Shown here one piece after another: positions 46,001 through 52,871 of a stretch of 64,000 nucleotides of DNA. Origin of the DNA: Apus apus. Lineage: Eukaryota; Chordata; Aves; Apodiformes; Apodidae. Under the pieces are notes generated by a model that was not told the DNA's origin, searched no databases, and saw nothing but the letters and a program-made list of their open reading frames with translations. Both the position numbers and the translations under genes were made by a program. Within the stretch, counting starts at the first letter, position 1; the number at the start of each line of letters is the position of its first letter. Location of the stretch: NCBI RefSeq assembly GCF_020740795.1, contig NC_067312.1, forward strand, positions 47,067,905-47,131,904. The letters run 5' to 3'.

Positions 46001-47505
46001 CAATGCAAAAATCTGACCATGTTCTGCTGAGGGACTTTCTCCATTTCCTTTTATTATTAAAAAAGGTCAAATCCTGGCTTGGTTCCCTGCCTACTTAATT
46101 TGCAAGAGCAAAGAAAGGCAAAAAAATCCATTCTGTCCACTTCAGTGTGTGTGAATCTCTATAAAGAGAAACGTGTACAGCCCTTCCTTCCCTCTTCTCC
46201 CTGCTGCTTAAATTCAAACTCTTTTCGTGTTTGGGTAGTTTCTGCCAAGGATTCACTTTCCTGTTAATGAATACATCCAAAGGAAAAATGCCATACTCTT
46301 CTTTGATCCTGCATCCTTTGAAATTGTTTTCTACAGGTAGAGGCTCAAGCAGTCTACAAAGATCTAATGATGCTCTTCAGCTGTGAAGTCCTTTCTGTCA
46401 AAGATCTGGAGGCTGCTGTACAATGTGTAAAGGATATAGAGCAGTGTTGTAACCTGCATCTTGCCACACATCTTCTTACCAACTTTTTGCTCTTTTCTTC
46501 TTGTGGACGTACTGTTGCCCAGGAATTGATTTACCATGTAAGTGTTTCTTCTGTTTTTTCAGTTTAAGTAAAATATTTTTTTTTACTGTTTTGGACTTAA
46601 GTTCCTACCTCTTAATAAAGTGAACACATAAAAAACAATTAAAGAAGATAATGAATACACTTCAACAGCAACTACACTTAACCAGCAACATATCTATTTC
46701 AGCTACAGTAAAAATATTTTCCTTCTTGATACTTCTTGACAAGGTCTCATTGAAAAGGTTGCTATTCTGACTATACAGTGGCAGAAATATTTTGAGTAGT
46801 AGCTTACAAGTAAAGGATATTTACAGTATGTTGTCACCTGGCATAGATAGCAAGTGCAGACATTTTGCTTTTCCAAGTTATAAATCACTCCCTTAATTAT
46901 CCAGCTTCTGCAGAGATGATGGAACTGTCTTCTCTCTGTTTTCCATTAGGTGAAACAGGTAGTCACTAAACATTGGCATGGATGAGGCAGAAGCTTGGTG
47001 CTTCAGCAAAGCCAGATAGGAAGATGTTGTGATAACTGAGAGGAAAAAAACAGACTGGAGAGGGTTTTAGCACTTCAGAGGTTTCTCCTTTCAGCGGAGT
47101 GTGTCCTTCCATTTGTCTAGGGTATATGGCATGTAAAAAGACTCTTGACTTTATGACACAGCAAACTGGAAACCTATTTTAGTGGTTATTCCTTTTGACT
47201 GACTAAACAAACATAACTTTTTTTTTTAAGAAGGGCTAAGATATTTCTAGCATTTTAGGTGAAAGTTCATAAATTATCTATTTCTTCTTAGTATAAGAAT
47301 GTAAGAAGAATATTAAGGGGTTTATATGTATTTATTTTCTATCTTCTCTGTTTCCTTTCAGATTGCTGAGGCAACTGATACAAGCAAAGAAGTTCATAGC
47401 CTTCTTATCCGTACAGCATACAGAATTAACCAGAATGGAGAAGAAAACCAAAGGACTGTGAAGCTGCTGAATGAACTTGTTAAAAAACTGACACTGAACA
47501 TTTAG
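18902..47505 (+). CDS. FANCC: Fanconi anaemia group C protein (spliced, C-terminal 443 codons; coding exons 4-14)
   Basis: FANCC is a subunit of the nuclear Fanconi anaemia core complex. It bridges FANCE and FANCF in the E3 ligase assembly that monoubiquitinates FANCD2-FANCI during interstrand-crosslink repair (established knowledge). Eleven exons are joined by GT-AG introns: 18902-19021, 19817-19881, 20971-21135, 23919-24075, 27300-27352, 30223-30322, 36069-36144, 36946-37027, 43112-43280, 46337-46537, 47362-47505. They total 1332 nt in one open frame ending in TAG. Residues matching human FANCC include [26 protein letters not shown] and LLWLLAFYY. The visible protein corresponds to human residues 116-558. 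It is an all-helical, HEAT-like protein with no catalytic motif. Exons 1-3, including the start codon, are not in view. No frameshift or internal stop was seen, so the gene looks functional. Introns range from 795 bp to 6.1 kb, and the large ones are inflated by CR1 insertions. Confidence 0.97.
19817..19881 (+). CDS. FANCC: FANCC coding exon 5
   Basis: 65 nt, the same length as human c.457-521. It enters in phase 0 and leaves two bases into a codon. It encodes [20 protein letters not shown] then a split codon; human has [20 protein letters not shown]. The acceptor follows TTTATTCAACAG and the donor is GTAGGT. Intron 4 is only 795 bp and I see no repeat in it. Confidence 0.95.
20062..20456 (-). 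mobile_element. CR1 LINE fragment (copy H) in FANCC intron 5
   Basis: Antisense CR1 3' end. TCATAGAATGGTTTGGG and GTTGGAAGAGACTTTC start the tail and 3' UTR, followed by ORF2 C-terminal codons and a shortened RT-thumb segment ([16 protein letters not shown]). Internally deleted and old. Confidence 0.9.
20971..21135 (+). CDS. FANCC: FANCC coding exon 6
   Basis: 165 nt, the same as human c.522-686. It encodes [20 protein letters not shown], then [15 protein letters not shown] and EAVNEAFL, matching human [33 protein letters not shown] and EAVNEAIL. The acceptor is TTTCCCTCAG and the donor GTAAGT. It ends two bases into a Lys codon completed by exon 7. Confidence 0.96.
21233..22030 (-). mobile_element. 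CR1 LINE fragment (copy I) in FANCC intron 6
   Basis: Antisense, 0.8 kb. It has the 3' tail and 3' UTR, then a 143-codon open piece of ORF2 (21316-21747) with [20 protein letters not shown] and [20 protein letters not shown], then the RT thumb region up to the conserved MRFNK segment, where the copy is 5' truncated. Fewer disruptions than copies F and H. Confidence 0.93.
22031..23918. other. FANCC intron 6, remainder
   Basis: Unique-looking AT-rich sequence with poly-A/T tracts near 22900 and 23820-23850. No repeat or RNA gene recognised. Confidence 0.5.
23919..24075 (+). CDS. FANCC: FANCC coding exon 7
   Basis: 157 nt, the same as human c.687-843. It encodes [20 protein letters not shown] and [14 protein letters not shown], ending [10 protein letters not shown]. 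Human has [34 protein letters not shown] and IECFIKDSSL. This is among the best-conserved blocks. Donor GTATGT. Confidence 0.97.
24076..27299. other. FANCC intron 7
   Basis: 3.2 kb with no repeat I can define. A short stretch near 26005-26040 (GGGGTTGGAAGGTGCTGC) recalls a CR1 3' UTR but is too short to call. Confidence 0.55.
27300..27352 (+). CDS. FANCC: FANCC coding exon 8
   Basis: 53 nt, the same as human c.844-896. It encodes [17 protein letters not shown] then a split Lys codon; human has PQAACHPAIFRVVDEMF. Acceptor TTTATCAACAG, donor GTAAGT. Confidence 0.96.
27353..30222. other. FANCC intron 8
   Basis: 2.9 kb of AT-rich sequence. It holds a TGTG-rich patch near 28090-28130 and no recognised repeat. 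Confidence 0.55.
30223..30322 (+). CDS. FANCC: FANCC coding exon 9
   Basis: 100 nt, the same as human c.897-996. It encodes [20 protein letters not shown] then [13 protein letters not shown]; human has [20 protein letters not shown] then QCFVEALEKASKQ. Acceptor ATGCTTAG, donor GTTAGT. Confidence 0.96.
31222..31650 (+). mobile_element. CR1-like RT fragment (copy E) in FANCC intron 9
   Basis: Plus-strand remnant of the reverse transcriptase N-terminal half. It covers the region before motif A ([25 protein letters not shown]), a damaged motif A ([20 protein letters not shown]) and the segment after it. Truncated at both ends, with no 3' tail. There is a short in-place repeat, AACGTTTAACGTTTAAC, near 31470. 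Old. Confidence 0.8.
32863..33341 (-). mobile_element. Old CR1 (copy D), 3' part, interrupted by copy C
   Basis: Degraded antisense CR1: GAAGGGACCTCTGGAGGTCAT 3' UTR, then ORF2 C terminus and thumb region up to about the LVRPHLEYC equivalent. The next CR1 section resumes at about 35201, past copy C. Confidence 0.75.
33342..35200 (-). mobile_element. CR1 LINE (copy C), inserted in copy D
   Basis: A 1.86 kb antisense CR1 with 3' tail at about 33342. It has ORF2 C terminus (33406-33723), RT (33746-34668: [40 protein letters not shown]) and the endonuclease-RT linker (34781-35071: NTFFASVF). It is broken by several frameshifts. RT motif C reads TDD rather than ADD. 5' truncated. It belongs to a different subfamily from copies A and B. 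Confidence 0.9.
35201..35635 (-). mobile_element. Old CR1 (copy D), 5' part
   Basis: Continuation of the antisense CR1 that ends at about 33341. It reads [21 protein letters not shown], then the RT palm region ([18 protein letters not shown] equivalents on the coding strand). The two parts together cover consecutive regions of one ORF2. Confidence 0.72.
35636..36068. other. End of FANCC intron 9
   Basis: Unique AT-rich sequence leading to the exon 10 acceptor. Nothing recognised. Confidence 0.5.
36069..36144 (+). CDS. FANCC: FANCC coding exon 10
   Basis: 76 nt, the same as human c.997-1072. It encodes [20 protein letters not shown] then TRPF; human has [20 protein letters not shown]. Donor GTAAGT. 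The preceding intron is 5.75 kb and holds three CR1 elements. Confidence 0.95.
36946..37027 (+). CDS. FANCC: FANCC coding exon 11
   Basis: 82 nt, the same as human c.1073-1154. It encodes [20 protein letters not shown] then VEDTNI; human has [20 protein letters not shown] then VEDQT. Acceptor CTTCCGCAG. The donor GTCAGT is weaker than its neighbours. Confidence 0.95.
37470..37797 (+). promoter_or_regulatory. CR1 5' UTR / internal promoter region (copy B)
   Basis: A GC-rich, CpG-rich block at the 5' end of the LINE. It contains a perfect 30 bp direct repeat (37472-37501 and 37708-37737, both starting GGCAGCGCAGAGCGGAGAGC), 236 bp apart. Complete CR1s carry an internal promoter here (family knowledge). 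No TATA box is visible. Confidence 0.6.
37798..38869 (+). pseudogene. CR1 ORF1 (zinc-knuckle-like and SGNH esterase domains), copy B, one frameshift
   Basis: CR1 ORF1 proteins carry a Cys-rich domain and an esterase domain and probably bind element RNA (family knowledge). Here the start is taken as ATG at 37798 ([20 protein letters not shown]). A CSEC...CVRC Cys pair follows at residues about 33-55, then a short heptad-like segment ([19 protein letters not shown]). A basic/Pro-rich stretch precedes the esterase block I motif [11 protein letters not shown]. After VGSDKI a 2 nt loss near 38587 shifts the frame. The rest ([30 protein letters not shown]) continues in the next frame to TAG at 38867-38869. 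An in-frame ATG also exists at 37648. Inactive as it stands unless the shift is bypassed. Confidence 0.85.
38872..41751 (+). pseudogene. CR1 ORF2 (endonuclease and reverse transcriptase), copy B, two frameshifts
   Basis: ORF2 supplies the nicking endonuclease and reverse transcriptase of the LINE. The frame opens at ORF1's stop. No ATG precedes the endonuclease: the frame begins with GTG at 38872, and the first in-frame ATG is at 39022 (NARSMGNKQ). Endonuclease motifs: [35 protein letters not shown] motifs: [33 protein letters not shown] 7 nt deletion near 39915 and a 5 nt deletion near 41468, each judged against copy A, split it into three frames. The C-terminal part ends at 41751. All catalytic motifs I can see are intact. 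Confidence 0.92.
42076..42717 (-). mobile_element. CR1 LINE fragment (copy J) in FANCC intron 11
   Basis: Antisense 3' end: ATAGAAGCATAGAATG tail, 3' UTR, ORF2 C terminus ([37 protein letters not shown]) and thumb region ([15 protein letters not shown]). 5' truncated near the KKANGIL equivalent. Same subfamily as copies L and M by 3' UTR wording. Confidence 0.92.
42718..43111. other. End of FANCC intron 11
   Basis: Unique AT-rich sequence up to the exon 12 acceptor; nothing recognised. Confidence 0.5.
43112..43280 (+). CDS. FANCC: FANCC coding exon 12
   Basis: 169 nt against 175 in human (c.1155-1329), two codons shorter. It encodes [40 protein letters not shown] and [14 protein letters not shown]. 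Human has [40 protein letters not shown] and FYYGPRDGRQQRAQTM. The missing codons are one in the AEP-P-T segment and one in the GRQQR loop. Donor GTGGGT. Confidence 0.97.
43281..44433. other. FANCC intron 12, first part
   Basis: No repeat or RNA gene seen. Translation of exon 12 past its donor runs on for about 55 codons before a stop, but with no similarity to FANCC. Confidence 0.5.
44434..44825 (-). mobile_element. CR1 LINE fragment (copy K) in FANCC intron 12
   Basis: Antisense 3' end beginning AATCATAGAATCATAGAACT, with GGTTGGAAAAGACCCTTGGG 3' UTR and ORF2 C-terminal codons. The 3' UTR wording matches the subfamily of copy N. Confidence 0.9.
44826..46336. other. FANCC intron 12, second part
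   Basis: AT-rich, no supported feature. Confidence 0.5.
46337..46537 (+). CDS. FANCC: FANCC coding exon 13
   Basis: 201 nt against 204 in human (c.1330-1533), one codon shorter, phase 0 at both ends. It encodes [29 protein letters not shown], then [20 protein letters not shown]. The second half aligns with human [20 protein letters not shown]; the first half is much less conserved. Acceptor TTTTCTACAG, donor GTAAGT. Confidence 0.95.
46538..47361. other. FANCC intron 13
   Basis: 824 bp, AT-rich, nothing recognised. Confidence 0.6.
47362..47505 (+). CDS. FANCC: FANCC coding exon 14 (last, with stop)
   Basis: 144 nt including TAG at 47503-47505, the same coding length as human c.1534-1677. 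It encodes [20 protein letters not shown], then [12 protein letters not shown], then [15 protein letters not shown]. Human ends LARELLKELRTQV. Counting back from the C terminus, the position equivalent to human Leu554, where L554P inactivates FANCC, is Leu here. Acceptor TTTCCTTTCAG. Confidence 0.96.
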   Translation: MAEATDTSKEVHSLLIRTAYRINQNGEENQRTVKLLNELVKKLTLNI

Positions 47506-47945
47506 ATTGTTAATATCATGTATTTATCAAGCCAACAAATCAGATCTTTATCCAAGTGTCAGACTTTAATGCATGTCTTGCACTGCAGGTTGCCAAGGGT
47601 AGAAAAATGCCTACTTACAGATATCCCACAACTTTGTGTTCCCTCATATATATTTGAAAATAATCCTTTGTTTGGAAATGTTAACCTTTTAGAACATAAC
47701 ATTAAATACTAAAGACGGTTGAAAATTTTGCTCCAAGCACCTTCTTTAACAAGAGACCTACATCATTTAAAGTAGTTCACTCATCTCCTTGTTGATTATC
47801 TGGCTGAGGATCGATTTTCCTCTCAAGTTACACATAGTCTTATTAGTAAATTATACTCAATTTCTTGGTTGCTAAGTTATTCCTAAAATGTTTTGTTCTA
47901 TAATTCTGCTTTTATGAAAATAAAAATGATCTCAAGTGAGAGTTA
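47506..47945 (+). other. FANCC: FANCC 3' untranslated region (inferred)
   Basis: Sequence from the stop codon to about 20 nt past the first canonical AATAAA, so about 440 nt. No repeat is seen in it. The cleavage site itself cannot be read from the DNA; longer isoforms are possible. Confidence 0.6.
47919..47924 (+). promoter_or_regulatory. FANCC: Polyadenylation signal AATAAA (FANCC)
   Basis: First canonical AATAAA on the plus strand after the FANCC stop, 414 nt downstream. An ATTAAA variant lies earlier at 47701-47706, and another AATAAA near 48465 could serve a longer transcript. Confidence 0.65.
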
Positions 47946-48751
47946 GTGATTCATGGTGAAGGCACTCTGTGTTCTCAGGAAATCCACAGTATTTCTTGAG
48001 CTCTTTAGTTCTATTTGAAAATATTTCCAAAATGAAACTCTTCTTAGATTTTCTAAATTAATTTTTTTCACAGGACAGTTTAATCTGCAGAATGTTGTAC
48101 CAATAGCTGATCTCTGTCAAAAGATACTGCAGGTAGAAGGTTGTTTGCAATGCAAGCTATTTTCAGTCTGTGACTGATGCTACTCATTATTAATTTAAGA
48201 AATATTTTTTCATTCAGGCAAAATAGGGGAAGCATAACACAGGTATAAGGAAACTTAGCAGTTTGAAGGCCAAATTTCCTAAAGAAAGCATATGTTTGCA
48301 ACTCACCTCCTTCCTTTTTGTAGTCCGAGGTAGTTTGGTTTCTTCTTTGTTGAGGTTATTTGTCTCAAGCAAAGAGCATGGACAGTGAGCCATGGCTTAC
48401 TGTGTCATCCCTAGGACACTATTTTTCCTAATAAGTTTTGTGCGCATATTTCTAGCTTAACTAGAAAAATAAACATGGAGAATAGTAATGACAGATTATC
48501 TTAACTCTTTTCAGTAATTTGTTCTTGTATATTACCTAGCTTTAATGTCAATGTTTTACTGTGTTCAAAGACACTTCTTGGAATTATTGCATATTAATCA
48601 GATGTATCTCATGTATCTTAATCCAATACAGCTTTCTGAATGTAGTATTTGCTTTTGAGCTAGTGAAAAGAAAAACAATGTACATGGTGTCCTTTGGCTG
48701 TAAGAAGTGGAAGGGTATTTTCTGTTGAGTTCTTAAAATTTTTTGTACCAA

Positions 48752-49168
48752 AGTTCTCTTATGAAGACAGGCTGAGGGAGTTGGGATTGTTCAGCCTGGA
48801 GAAGAGAAGACTGGGGGAACCTTATAGCAACTTTCCCATACCTGAGAGGAGCCTGTAAGAAGGCTGGAGATGACGTGTTCACTAGCGCACGTAATGATAG
48901 GACAAGAATTAATGGTTTTAATCTAGAAAAAGGTAGATTTAGGTTGGACATTAGCAAAAGGTTCTCTGATATGAGGGTGGCGGATCACTGGAACAGGTTG
49001 CCTAGAGAGGTGGTGGAGGCCCCATCCCTGGAAACATTCAAGGTCAGGCTTGATGGGGCTCTGAGCAATCTGTTCTAATTGGAGATGTCCCTGCTTATTG
49101 TAAGGGAGTTGGACCAGATGATCTTTAGAGGTCCCTTCCAACTCAAGACATTCTATGATTCTATGATT
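48752..49168 (+). mobile_element. CR1 LINE 3' fragment (copy L)
   Basis: Plus strand, about 0.8 kb downstream of the FANCC poly(A) signal. It has ORF2 C terminus ([40 protein letters not shown]), 3' UTR, and a tail ATTCTATGATTCTATGATT. The last 67 codons are open. Confidence 0.93.
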
Positions 49169-49742
49169 TTATTCCCAGTGAGTCATACCAAACCAAATTA
49201 CAAAAATTATATGTCCTCTCATTCAATTTGTTAATCTTTGTAATATTTTATGCCAGCATATGGAGGAATAGTAAATATGTAATGTAAGTCTGTGAATAAG
49301 GGAATTTTTTATTTCTTTTTGAGTTAAAAATATTTCTGAATAAAAATCAGGAAGAGATACATTGCAATTTTTTAATCGTTAGTAGCAACACATATCTAAA
49401 AAAGCAAAATCAAGCAACCCAGTTTTCTATTCCCTGAATATCATACCTGAATAGTTCAGAAAGTCAGAGGTATTAGCCTAGTGGGAACATGTGTGGAGGG
49501 CTCTACCTAGATGGATAAATAATCTAAAATTTGTCTCCAGAGGAAGAACTTTTTTTTCTTTTATTTCTTGTTGGATGTGAGATCCTTTGGTTGTCCTTCA
49601 CTTCTTTCCATATTAAAACCACACAGAAATTTCACTGCTTGAAAGAAAGTTTGGCAAATAGTTGCAATATATGATTTTTGCAGGATTGTTAGGTCAATGA
49701 TATGGATATTATATGTGTATTACAATTGTTGGAGATGAGTTT
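49169..49742. other. Intergenic stretch between CR1 copies L and M
   Basis: AT-rich, nothing recognised. Confidence 0.5.
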
Positions 49743-50955
49743 CATAGAAATCACAGAAATCATAGAGTGTGTGGGGTTGGAAGGGGCCTTTAAAGGTCAT
49801 CTACTCCAGCCCCCCCTACAGTGTGCAGGGACCTTTTTCACTAGAACAGATTGCTCAGAGCCCCATCAAGCCTGACCTTGAATGTTTCCAGGCCTCCACC
49901 ACCTCTCTGGGCAACCTGTTCCAGTGCTTCACTACTCTCATTGTAAAGAATTTCTTCCTGATACCCAATCTGAATCTAGCTTGCTCTTGTTTCAGGGCCT
50001 TGTCCCTCATCCTATTCCTACACATCCTTGTAAACAGCCCCTCCCCAGCTTTCCTGTAGCCCCTTCAGGTACTGGAAGGTTGCTGTAAGGTCTCCTTATA
50101 GCAAGAAGAACCTTTCTTCTCCTCCAGGCTGAACAACCCCAACTCTCTCATCCTGTTTTCATAGGACAGGTGCTCCAGCCTTCACACCATCTATGCGGCC
50201 CTTCTCTGATCTCGTTCCAACAGGTCTATGTCCCTCTTGTATTGACGGTTCCAGAGCTGGGCACAGTACTCCAGGTGGGATCTTAGGAGAGTGGAGTAGA
50301 GGGGCAGAATCACCTCCCTTGACCTTTTTTTGATGCAGTCCAGGATGGGATTTACCCTCTGGTCTGCAAGTGCATGTTGTTTGCTCATGTCCAACTTTTC
50401 ATCCACTAGTACCCCTAAGTCCCTTCCTGCAGGGCTGCTCTCTAGCATATCATCTCCCAGCCCATGTTGATAATGAGGATTGCCCCTACTCAGGTGCAGA
50501 AACTTGCACTTGGCCTTGCTGAGCCTCATGAGGTTCACCTGGGCCCACTTCTCCAGCTTGTCCAGGTCCCTCTGACTGGCATCTCATCCCTCTGGCATAT
50601 CGACTGCACCACCCAGATTGGTGTCATCAGCAAACTTGCTGAGGGTGCTCTCAATGCCACTGTCAATATCTTTAATGAAGATATTAAACAACACTTGCCT
50701 CAGTACAGACCTGTGAGGGACACCACTTGTCACCATTTTCCATCTGGACATAGAGCCATTGACCACTACCCTCTGGATGTGATCATCCAGCCAGTTCCTT
50801 ATCCACTGAATAGTCCACCCATCAAACCCATATTTCTTCAACTTAGAGAGAAGGATGTGGGAGACCATGTCAAAGGCCTTGCAGAAGTGCAGATAGGTGA
50901 CATCCATAGGTCTTCCCTTGTCCACTGATGCAGTCACTCCATTGTAGAAAGCCAT
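49743..50955 (-). mobile_element. CR1 LINE (copy M), 1.2 kb 3' part
   Basis: Antisense. It has tail and 3' UTR, ORF2 C terminus, thumb (50191-50538: [17 protein letters not shown]) and RT palm (50584-50955). Motif A reads [13 protein letters not shown], so its catalytic Asp is changed to His. Motif C is FADDTNLGG. 5' truncated just before motif A. Frameshifted. Confidence 0.93.
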
Positions 50956-52288
50956 TTCACAGTGCAGTCTTTTTATTATTAATTTTTTTTACACTTACAA
51001 AGCACATGGAAATTTTTTTTACTTTCTTAAAAGGAATACCCAATTAAACAGTGATTAGTCAATTCAAGAAGGAATGATATGTGCAGTAAAGGCAGAAAAA
51101 AAAATCAGTTATGAATTGCTGCATTCCTGTTTTCCTGTGTTTAGCTTCTTAAGATTTACATATTACAAAGAGAGTTTGCTTGTTTGTTTTTGGCTTTAAG
51201 AAAGAAATCTAACTGATGCTATCCGTAACTGTAAAAAGATACATCTATCCTGGTATTCTTTTTACTTTATTTAGCATAGTTGTTATAAGCCTCTTTTTCC
51301 TTTTTTCCCCTTTCTTTTTCCATGATTTTTTCACAGTGCTTGAATTAAGACCTAACTTCAACATAAACCATGATTTTGTGGCATGTTGAAGCTGCTTCTG
51401 TTAGTTTGCCAGTGTGATTTGGTTGATCTGTGTAATTGAAGGTCTCTCATATGGTGGCTCCTGCATTATCCGTCTAATGTACATCTTCTCATCTGTAATT
51501 GCTGCTTTCTGGAAAAGTTATTTGCAGCTTTCCAGACTGTACTTTTATGCAGAAGCAGCCACCAAGTCAAATCAGGCTTCAAGTATTTGCTCCCTTCCCT
51601 CCTATCTCCATGTCAGCATGCACTCTAATCCTGGATGTTACACTGAATACAGAGAGCTTTTCCTGTTTTTTCAGCTTCAAGGAGTTGTTTTGAATTCAAA
51701 TGGTAATTTTTACTTGTTTGCTGATGATCCTTCTTTCCAGTCTAAGACTGCTAAGTTACAGCTTTTTGAGTTCTGCAAGCTTTTCAGCATGGGGGCTGGT
51801 GGTTTCTGCGAATTTTCTTCTGAAAAAAAGCCACTTCTGTAGCTTTCATTCAACCAAGATCTTACTACAGTGAATATACAAAGCAAAATACATTTTATTT
51901 TGTGAGGTATGGTAGGAACAGGTAGCTTACCAGGTATTGTAATTCACCTGACCAGCAGTAACGTTAATGTGCTACTTCTGGGATTTGTGATCAGGTTTCC
52001 ATACTCAGAGCATTGTAGGTGCAAAAAGATTAATAGACAGTCATACTAAAGATGCAAGTCAGTTTATGTTAAGTTTTGGTAAATTAGAATTTATGCCATG
52101 ATTGTTGGTATATGTTTGGCGTGGCCTTGGTTTTTGGGAGATACAATCCTTAAAACTTTTGAAGCATTTATACAAGTTTAGGATGAAACATCTAGCAAAA
52201 ATTACTTGCAATTATTAAACCAAACACTACCAAAACAGCTTTACTTCATTTATTTTCTGCATTATCCAACGACAGAATATATGACTGC
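50956..52288. other. Intergenic stretch between CR1 copies M and N
   Basis: 1.3 kb, AT-rich. A 142-codon frame at 51414-51842 has no recognisable similarity and looks accidental. Confidence 0.45.
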
Positions 52289-52869
52289 TGATATAGGTGA
52301 GGATACTTCACATAAGCCAGAAGTGCCACCGAGGCCAACTTGCCCTAGACTAACCATCATAACTCAGTCCAGAAAGAAAAATAGATGGGTCATTGTTGTG
52401 GGTGACTCCCTCCTGAGGGATGCAGAGGGCCCAATATGCAGACTGGACCTGCTTCACAGGCAAGCCTGCTGCCTCCCCGGGGCCCGGATTGTAAGAAAAC
52501 TTCCCACCCTAGTAAAGCCTTCAAATTACTACACACTTTTTGGTGGGTAGTGATGAAGTGGCAACAAGAACATCAAAAGCAATCAAGAGAGATTTCAGGG
52601 CTCTGGGGCAACTGGTGAAGGGATCAGGAGTGCAAGCTGTGTTCTCCTCCATCCCTCTAATGGCAGCAACGGATGAGGGAACTAACAAGAGCCAACAGGT
52701 CAGTTCATGGCTCCAGGACTGGTGTCATCAGCAGGGCTTTGTGTTCTTTGATCATGGATAACTATACAAGGCACCAGGCCCGGAAACAAATGGAATGCAG
52801 CTGTCCCAGAGTGGGAAACGGATCCTGGGGCAGGAGTTAGTGGGACTCATTGACAGGGCTTTAAACTAG
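52289..52869 (+). pseudogene. CR1 ORF1 esterase-domain remnant (copy N)
   Basis: It encodes [20 protein letters not shown] (esterase block with the GDSL serine) and, after a frameshift at about 52540, DEVATRTSKAIKRDFRALG. An in-frame TAA follows FFDHG near 52760. The segment aligned with [11 protein letters not shown] of copy B reads MQLSQSGKRIL, so the His expected in the SGNH triad is Gln. The stop TAG is at 52867-52869, at the same place relative to ORF2 as in copy B. The Cys-rich N terminus is missing. Confidence 0.82.
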
Positions 52870-52871
52870 AT

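Noticed and set aside
51414..51842. 142-codon plus-strand frame between CR1 copies M and N
   Set aside because: Composition is typical of translated AT-rich noncoding DNA; no motif or similarity.
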